Assembly (NCBI GenBank): GCA_933228675.1
Contig: OW121742.1
Location: 41,861,699 to 41,925,698, forward strand
Source: Stomorhina lunata
Lineage: Eukaryota; Arthropoda; Insecta; Diptera; Rhiniidae
Length of the DNA stretch: 64,000 nt
Reading direction: 5' to 3'
Both the position numbers and the translations under genes were made by a program. The notes beneath the pieces are model-generated. The model ran no database searches. It was not told the origin of the DNA and was given only the letters and a program-made list of their open reading frames with translations. Positions 57,091 to 64,000 of the stretch are shown one piece after another; the stretch's first letter is position 1; every line of letters begins with the position of its first letter.

Positions 57091-58069
57091 TTAGCATGAT
57101 ATTGTCCCACATGTTTATGTCTGTCTGTCTGCCTTTCGTTTACCTGTAAAATTGCCTTAAAAGCAACAACAATTTACTCGCCAATTTTTCTATTTATTTC
57201 TTTTTTATACCTTTTGGCTTTTAAGTGGATAAAAGAAAATACAAAAAATGTGTGCAAAAAAAAAACTATAAAAATAAGAAAATAGGTTTACAATTTATAG
57301 AAGGATACTCTTCTAAACACATGAGAGACCGATATCCCATTGAAATTGTTAACAGTTTTTCTAATGCTTCAGCAGTTCTGGTTGCCAGTCTTTTTTTTGC
57401 ATTGAGGGGGGTTTTAGAGCTCTTAGAGTCCTAATCTACATTTAGCCAAGAGCAATTTACGTGTTTACTGCAAAAAAGGCAAGAAGAAAGTATAAAACGT
57501 TAAACAATGAATGGCAAAAGTCCCTAAACAAGGACTTAAACACATGGAAAATTGTGTCACTGTGAAAAAAGTGTAAAATACACAAACACACACATGCACT
57601 CATACAAACTCATTTACATTTAGTTATCCTGTTAAAACAACAATCATTCAACAGCTGTTTTGAGCATTAATACTCGCGTTAAACAGTTAACAAGTGAAAA
57701 AAGCTTTGGAGTTATAGAGAGAGCGATAGAGAGAGAGAGAGTATCAAAAATGTTACTTTACTCTTTTACCGTTAGGGAGTTAATTTTGAATTTTCGTGGA
57801 AAAGCTTTTTTGTTTGTTATTACACACAAAAGTAACCTTCATCTTGAACTTATTTTCGTGTGTATGTGTTAGTTTGTGTTTTGTTTTTTTTTTGAGGCAT
57901 TTACTCAGATTTTACACATTGTCTTTGTAGTAAATAGGCCAATTGTTTTGAATTGTAAAATTATTTTACACTTTATATTTTAAGGGCAACATGCAACAGG
58001 AGGATGTTTTTAAACAAGAGACATTTCTAAAACTAAAAGCTTTTGGGCGAAGTTTTATTGGCAACGGAA
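57091..58069. other. Island between oppositely oriented satellite C blocks
   Basis: About 980 bp of non-satellite sequence with a short GAGA tract (57,718-57,742) and CACACACACATGCAC (57,583). Short frames at 57,225-57,434 and 57,660-57,872 show no family features. The inversion point between the arrays lies here. Confidence 0.5.
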
Positions 58070-60310
58070 TATTAAGTTATCAATAACTAAATATTTCTAA
58101 AGAAAACTTATCGATAACTTTCTTTTTTCATGGGAAGTTATCAATAACTTTATATTTTTATAGAAAAGTTATCATTAGTTTTATATTTCTATAGAAAAGT
58201 TATTGATAATTTTCTATTTCTATAGAAAAGTTTCGATAACTTAATATTTCTATAGAAAAGTTATTGATAACTTTCTATTTCTATAGAAAAGTAATGGATA
58301 AATTTTATTTCTATATAAAAGTTATCGATAACTTTATATATCTATAAAAAAGGTATCGATAATTTTCTTTTCCTATAGGAAAGTTACCGATAACTTTATT
58401 TACCTTAATAAAAGTTATTGATAACTATATTTTCCTATAGAAATGTTCTCGCCAACTTTCTGTCCCTTAAGAAAAGTTATCGATAACTTTCTTTTCCCAT
58501 AGAAAAGTTATCGATAACTTTCTTTTTCCATAGAAAAGTTATCGAAAACTTTCTTTTCCTAAAGAAAAGTTGTCGATAACCTTCTTTTCCTATAGAAAAG
58601 TTATCGATAACTTTATTTTTCTATTCGAAATTGATCGATAACTTTCTCTTTATATAGAAAACTTATCGAATACTTTCTTTTCTTATAAAAAAGTTATCGA
58701 TAACTTTATCTACCTATAGAAAAGTTATCGATAACATTTTTTTCCTATAGGAGAGTTATCGATAACTTTATTTTCCCATAGAAAAGTTATCGATAACTGT
58801 TTTCCTATAGAAAAGTTATCGATAACTTTATTTCCCTATAGAAAAGTTACCGATAACTTTTCTTTTCTACTCAAAAGTTATTGATATTTTTATTTTCCTA
58901 TAGAAAATCAATCGATAACTTTTTATTTCTATAGAAAAGTTATCGATAACTTTTTTTCCTATAGAAAAGTTATGGATAACTTTATTTTCCTATAAAAAAA
59001 TTATCGATAACTTTATTTTCCTACAGAAAAGTTATCAATAGCTTTCTTTTGGTATAGAAAAGTTATCGATAACTTTATTTTAATTTAGAAAAGTTATCGA
59101 TAACTTTATTTTAATTTAGAAAAGTTATCGATAACTTCCTTTTCCTATAGAAAAGTTATCAATAACTTTCTTTTCCTATAGAAAAGTTATCGATATCTTT
59201 ATTTTCCTATAGAAAAGTAATCGATAACTTTCTTTTCTCATAAAAAGTTATCGATAACTTTATTTTCCCTTGAAAAAGTTATCGATAACTTCCATTTCCC
59301 ATAGAAATGTTATCGATAACTTAATTTTCCTAAACTTTATTTTCCTAAAGAAAAGTTATCGAAAATTTTCTTTTGCTATAGAAAAGTTGTCGATGGCTTT
59401 CTTTTCCTATAGAAAAGTTAACGATTTTTCCAAACAAAAGTTATCGATAACTTTCTTTTTCTATAGAAAAGTTATCGATAACTTTCTTATCCTATAGAAA
59501 AGTTATCAATAACTTTATTTTCCTATAGCAAAAATAATCGATAACTTTATTTTTTTGTAGAAAAGTTATCGATAACATTTTTTTCTGTAGAAAAGTTATC
59601 GATAACTTTCTTTTCCTATAGGAAAGTTATCGATAACTTTCTTTTCTCATAGAAAAGTTCTCAATAACTTTTATTTCCCAGAAAAGTTATCGACAACTTT
59701 TATTTCCCAGAAAAGTTATCGACAACTTTTATTTCCCAGAAAAGTTATCGATAACTTTATTTTCCCGTAGAAAAGTTATTGTTAACTTTCTTTTCCTAAA
59801 GAAAAGTTATCGATAACTTTCTTTTCCTAAGGAAAAGTTATCGATAAGTTAATTTTCCTTTAGAAAAGTTTTCATATAGAAAAGTTATCGACAATTTTGT
59901 TTTCATATAGAAAAGTTATGGATAATTTTCTTTTCCTGTAAAATAATTATAGATAACTTTCTTTTCTTATAGAAAAGTTTTCGATAATTTTCTTTTTCCA
60001 TAGAAAAGTTATAGATAATTTTCTTTTCCTATAAAAAAGTTATCGATAACTTTTTTTTCCATATAAAAATTGTCGATAACTTTCTATTTCCATAAAAAAG
60101 TTAACGATAACTTTCTTTTTCCATATAAAAGTTATCGATAACTTTATTTTCCTATAGAAAAGTTATTGATAACTTTATATTTCTATAGAATGTTTAACGA
60201 TAACTTTCTATTTCTTTAGAAATGTTATCGGTAACTTTCTATTTCTATAGAAAATTTGATGATAACTTTATTTTTCTTTAGAAAAGTTATCGTTAACTTT
60301 ATAAAGCATT
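58070..60310. repeat. Satellite C block 4, inverted
   Basis: Units read CTATAGAAAAGTTATCGATA, then ACTTTCTTTTC, the reverse complement of blocks 1-3 (C/T-rich arm now to the right of the core). Many perfect TATCGATA cores are seen. It ends at about 60,310. Confidence 0.95.
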
Positions 60311-60660
60311 TCGAAAAGTTTTTGTTGTCTTAAAGCTTTCCTCCTGTTGCTTGCCTTAAGCTTTTTTCTTTGAAAAAACATAGAAACTTCATTTCGACTA
60401 GACTTAAAAAGCTTGAGTAATATTAAACTTTATCTCTTTTGGTCTCTCAATTTCCGGTTTACATTCTCTAATTTCTGTGTGTGTGTTAGTGTTCGAAAGT
60501 AATGAATGGGAAGCAACAATATATGGAAAAACACAAACAAAATCCAGTTGAAAAAACGGGAACTTTGACTAAGGATAAACTAACATACACACACACACAT
60601 ACACACTTACATATACATTAAGGTACTTTCTAACGGGAATTCAAGAAATTGTGTTGTCGG
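60311..60660. other. Proximal upstream region of a rightward gene
   Basis: Mixed sequence with GTGTGTGTTAG (60,478) and an ACACACACACATACACAC tract (about 60,588). It lies just before the TATA box below. Confidence 0.45.
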
Positions 60661-60667
60661 GAAAGTT

Positions 60668-60704
60668 TATAAAAGATTCGAGTTGTACTAAATTAAGCTC
60701 AGTT
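60668..60704 (+). promoter_or_regulatory. TATA/Inr core promoter
   Basis: TATAAAAG at 60,668-60,675 and the consensus insect initiator TCAGTT at 60,699-60,704, with the A at 60,701, 33 bp downstream of the TATA start. Both elements are good matches. Confidence 0.7.
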
Positions 60705-61425
60705 AGCAGTTGGCAATCAGAGTAAATGGTTAAAAAAATAATCGAACCAAAACCTAAAAACGGAATAAAATACAAATTTGAAAAAAACTAGAAAAAAAAG
60801 TAAATATTAAACGATACTCTAACAACAAAATTTATATTTACTTATACATACTTTCCTTATATTTACATTCAAGTGTTATTTGTTGTTTCTAAACAAATAT
60901 ATAAGACGAAGGAAAAAAACACAGAATATTTATACATTTTTTCGCTTAAAAAAGGATAAAAGAAAAATTTCAGAAAAAGTGTTAAGAAAAAGTGTTAGAA
61001 AATTTTTTAAAGTGTTAAAGAGAAAGAAAAGTGTTTAGAAATAATGTTCCAATTTGTCTGGTAAAATCAGAGAAAAAAATTTGAAGTGTTTTAACTAATT
61101 TGAATAAAGCTAAGGGAATACTTTTTGGCTAGAAATAGCAACAACAAGTTGTAGAAGATAAAATATAGAAAAAATAGAATTTCGAGAAAAGTGAAAAGTG
61201 TTTTGAGAAAAGTGGAGAAAAACAACGCATTAAAAATTTTAAAGTGTTTTTAAAGCAAAACAAAGAAAATTAAAAAATCTTTAAATTAAATTGAAAAATA
61301 TTTAACAAAAAATAAAAAAGTAAAACAAAATTTAAGAAATATTATAAATGTGTGCTTAATTAATGTGTACAATTAAAATTATTGGAAAATATAATTTTTG
61401 AAATTAACTGCTGCTAATTCAAAAA
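60701..61425 (+). other. Probable non-coding first exon of a gene extending beyond the window
   Basis: Sequence after the initiator is A-rich, rich in GTGTTTAGAAAA-like words and lacks a long open frame, as in long insect 5'UTRs. A strong donor AAAAA|GTAAGTG occurs at 61,425/61,426. The coding part must lie to the right of the window, so the product is unknown. Confidence 0.5.
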
Positions 61426-61629
61426 GTAAGTGCCAAAAAAAGTTTTTAAAAAATTATAAATTATAAACAAAATTTCGTTTTTATATTAAAAATCTTAATG
61501 GTTCCAAATTAAGAAAAGTTTTAATGACTCCAAATTAGAGTATAAAATTTTGATCTGAAACAATTGATTTTATATAAAAAATTTGATTTGAGAAGAAAAA
61601 AAATTTTCGACTTTATTCGCAAATTTTTT

Positions 61630-62480
61630 ACTTTCTTTGGTTTATTTCTAACAACTCTCGCTGTGAAGCGTTGAAATATTTTCCAATTATATTTTTAAAT
61701 TCCTCATACTTTACCAAATATCCTAACGAAAGTTTTGTTAAATTACCTCTATTGGTTTTAAGGTAAAAAATTTTCAAAATTAAAAAAAAAAATTAAAATT
61801 TTTCATTTTTGTCTTTGACTTAATTTGGCCTTTCTTTCACAACTTTCGCTTTGGAGTGTCAAAATATTTTCTAAGCTTATTTTTAAATTTCTAATACTTT
61901 ACCAAGTAACTTAACGAAAGATTTTTTATATGAAAAATTTTCTATTAAAAATTTTGATTAAAAATTTTTATATGAAAAAGTTTCTTTAAAAAATTTTTAT
62001 ATGAAAAAGTTTCTTTGAAAAATTTTTATATGAAAAATGTTCTATAAAAAGTCAAAAAAAATTTTGAAGGAAACTTAACGAAAGTTTCGTTAAATTACTT
62101 TCATTTGTTTTGGGGTAAACAATTTTCGCAATAAAAATTTCAAAAAATAAAATTTAAATTTTTCGTTTTTGTCTTTGACTTAATTTGGTTTTTCTTTCAC
62201 AACTTTCGCTTAGAAGTGTCAAAATATTTTCTAAATTAATTTTAGATTAATTATAACTTACCAAATAACCTAATGAAAGTTTTGTTAAATTACCTCCACT
62301 TCTTTTGAGATAAAAAAATTTCAAAATTAAAATTCAAAAAAAATAAAATTTAAAATTTTCTTTAACTTTTTTTGCTTTTTCTCTAGCAAATTTTGTTTTG
62401 AAGTCTTAAAATATTTTCTAAATATATTTTTAAATTCCTTATTCTTTACTAAGTAACTTAACGAAAGTTTCGTTAAATTA
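61630..62480. repeat. Four diverged copies of a 180-350 bp direct repeat
   Basis: The phrases CTTTCTTTCACAACTTTCGC, GTCAAAATATTTTCTAA and CTTAACGAAAGTTTCGTTAA recur at about 61,635, 61,830, 62,190 and 62,370, with short satellite D pieces inserted between copies 2 and 3. The repeat is non-coding and lies in the presumed first intron. Confidence 0.8.
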
Positions 62481-64000
62481 TCTAAAAAAAAAATTTATAT
62501 GAAAAATTTTTTATAAAAAAATTTTATATGAAAATTTTTTTATAAAAAAATTTTATATGGAACATTTTCTATAAAAATTTTTTATATGAAAAATTTTCTA
62601 TAAAAAATTTTTATATGAAAAATTTTCTATAAAAAAATTTTATGAAAAATTTTCTATAAAAAAGTTTTATATGAAAAGTTTTCTATGAAAATTTTTTATA
62701 TGAAAAATTTTCTATAAAAAATTTTTATATGAAAAATTTTCTATAAAAAATTTTTATATGAAAAATTTTCTATAAAAAATTTTATATGAAAAATTTTCTA
62801 TAAAAAATTTTTATATGAACAATTTTCTATAAAAAATTTTTATATGAAAAATTTTCTATAAAAAATTTTTATATGAAAAATTTTCTATAAAAAATTTTTA
62901 TATGAAAAATTTTCTATAAAAAATTTTTATATGAAAAATTTTCTATCAAAAATTTTTATATGAAAAATTTTCTATCAAAAATTTTTATATGAAAAATTTT
63001 CTATCAAAAATTTTTATATGAAAAATTTTCTATCAAAAATTTTTATATGAAAAATTTTCTATAAAAAATTTTTATATGAAAAATTTTCTATAAAAAATTT
63101 TTATATGAAAAATTTTCTATAAAAAATTTTTATATGAAAAATTTTCTATAAAAAATTTTTATATGAAAAATTTTCTATAAAAAATTTTTATATGAAAAAT
63201 TTTCTATAAAAAATTTTTATATGAAAAATTTTCTATAAAAAATTTTTATATGAAAAATTTTCTATAAAAAATTTTTATATGAAAAATTTTCTATAAAAAA
63301 TTTGTATATGAAAAATTTTCTACAGAAAAATTTTTTTATGAAAAATTTTCTGAAAAAATTTTCTGTAAAAAATTTTAATATGAAAAATTTTCTATAAAAA
63401 AATTTTATATGAAAAATTTTGTGTAAAAATTTTTTATATAAAATAATTTTCTATAAAAAATTTTTGTATGAAAAATTTTCTATAAAAAATTTTTATATGA
63501 AAAATTTTCTATAAAAAATTTTTATATGAAAAATTTTCCATAGAAAATTTTTATATGAAAAATTTTCTATAAAAAATTTTTATATGAAAAATTTTCTTTA
63601 AAAAATTTGTATATGAAAAATTTTCTACAGAAAATTTTTTTATGAAAAATTTTCTATAAAAAATGTTGATATAAAAGATTTTCTATCAGAAATTTTTATA
63701 TGAAAGATTTTCTATAGAAATAAGAAGATTTTTTAGAAGATTTTTAAGGAATTTTTATATGAAAAATTTTCTAGAAAAAATTTTACACAAAAAATTTTCT
63801 ACAAAAACTTTTTATATGAAAAACTTTCTATAAAAACTTTTATATAAAAAAATCTCTATAAAAAATTGTAGATATATAAAAAATTCTCTATAAAAAATTT
63901 TTATATGAAAAAATTTTCTTTCAAAAAAGTTTTACATGAAAAATTTTCGATAAAAAATTATTAGATGAAAAATTATCTTTAAACAATTTTCATATGAAAA
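61930..64000. repeat. Satellite D, 29-bp tandem array, runs off right edge
   Basis: Unit TATATGAAAAATTTTCTATA + AAAAATTTT (29 bp by counting successive units at 63,061-63,119). Short seeds lie at about 61,930-62,050 and the main array at 62,480-64,000. It is highly uniform at about 62,810-63,300 and degenerate at both sides. Confidence 0.94.

Noticed and set aside
57225..57434. 69-aa frame in the island between satellite C blocks
   Set aside because: No domain, no splice context and composition like the surrounding DNA.
1..64000. tRNA or rRNA genes
   Set aside because: Scanned for conserved tRNA A/B boxes and rRNA-like GC-rich segments by eye. None was convincing.

Overview
The window is AT-rich nuclear DNA of a higher fly. 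Spliced genes with GT-AG introns, clear orthologues of Drosophila genes (scrawny/USP36, Claspin, an imaginal disc growth factor), mariner and Helentron/DINE-1-like elements and huge AT-rich satellites all fit a calyptrate fly (blowfly, flesh fly or stable-fly group). Species cannot be fixed from the sequence alone.

Left part (1-14,460) is gene-dense. It holds the first coding exon of Sf3b3 (minus, running off the left edge), the single-exon THUMPD1 gene (plus), PMP34 (minus, three coding exons, a mariner relic in one intron), a dead non-LTR retrotransposon with RNase H (plus), Claspin (minus, six coding exons, 1,248 aa) and, head to head with it, NOL12/viriato (plus, two exons). By recollection, PMP34 and Claspin carry adjacent CG numbers in Drosophila, so their pairing here is probably old.

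Middle part (14,460-40,000) is satellite A (palindromic 8-mer ATTATAAT spaced about 10.5 bp) alternating with MITEs, Helentron-like pieces and one large gene, scrawny (scny, USP36 deubiquitinase, minus, 21,113-39,007). Its last intron is 9.4 kb and holds satellite A, two mariner-family (DD41D-type) insertions with intact inverted repeats and TA duplications, and an in-phase 212-aa open exon that could be an alternative C-terminus. A second possible N-terminus of scny starts inside the intron and encodes a membrane segment.

Right part (40,000-64,000) is mostly satellite. A nearly perfect 31-bp array (about 40.8-43.25 kb) is followed by a mosaic of degenerate non-LTR pieces and a 500-bp-offset duplication, one copy of which carries a complete 1.83-kb Helentron-like insertion, so the other copy is an empty site. 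An Idgf gene (plus, three exons, signal peptide, catalytically dead GH18 motif) lies at 47,221-48,655. Four blocks of satellite C follow, each unit built around the palindrome AAGTTATCGATAACTT, whose core TATCGATA is the DRE (DREF, overlapping BEAF-32 CGATA) site. The last block is in inverted orientation. A TATA/Inr promoter near 60,670-60,704 appears to start a non-coding first exon of a gene extending rightward, whose intron holds a 29-bp satellite D running off the window.

The housekeeping genes (splicing, tRNA modification, peroxisomal transport, replication checkpoint, ribosome biogenesis, nucleolar/histone deubiquitination) share no single pathway. The most unusual content is the satellite organisation, especially satellite C, and the two possible extra scny isoforms.
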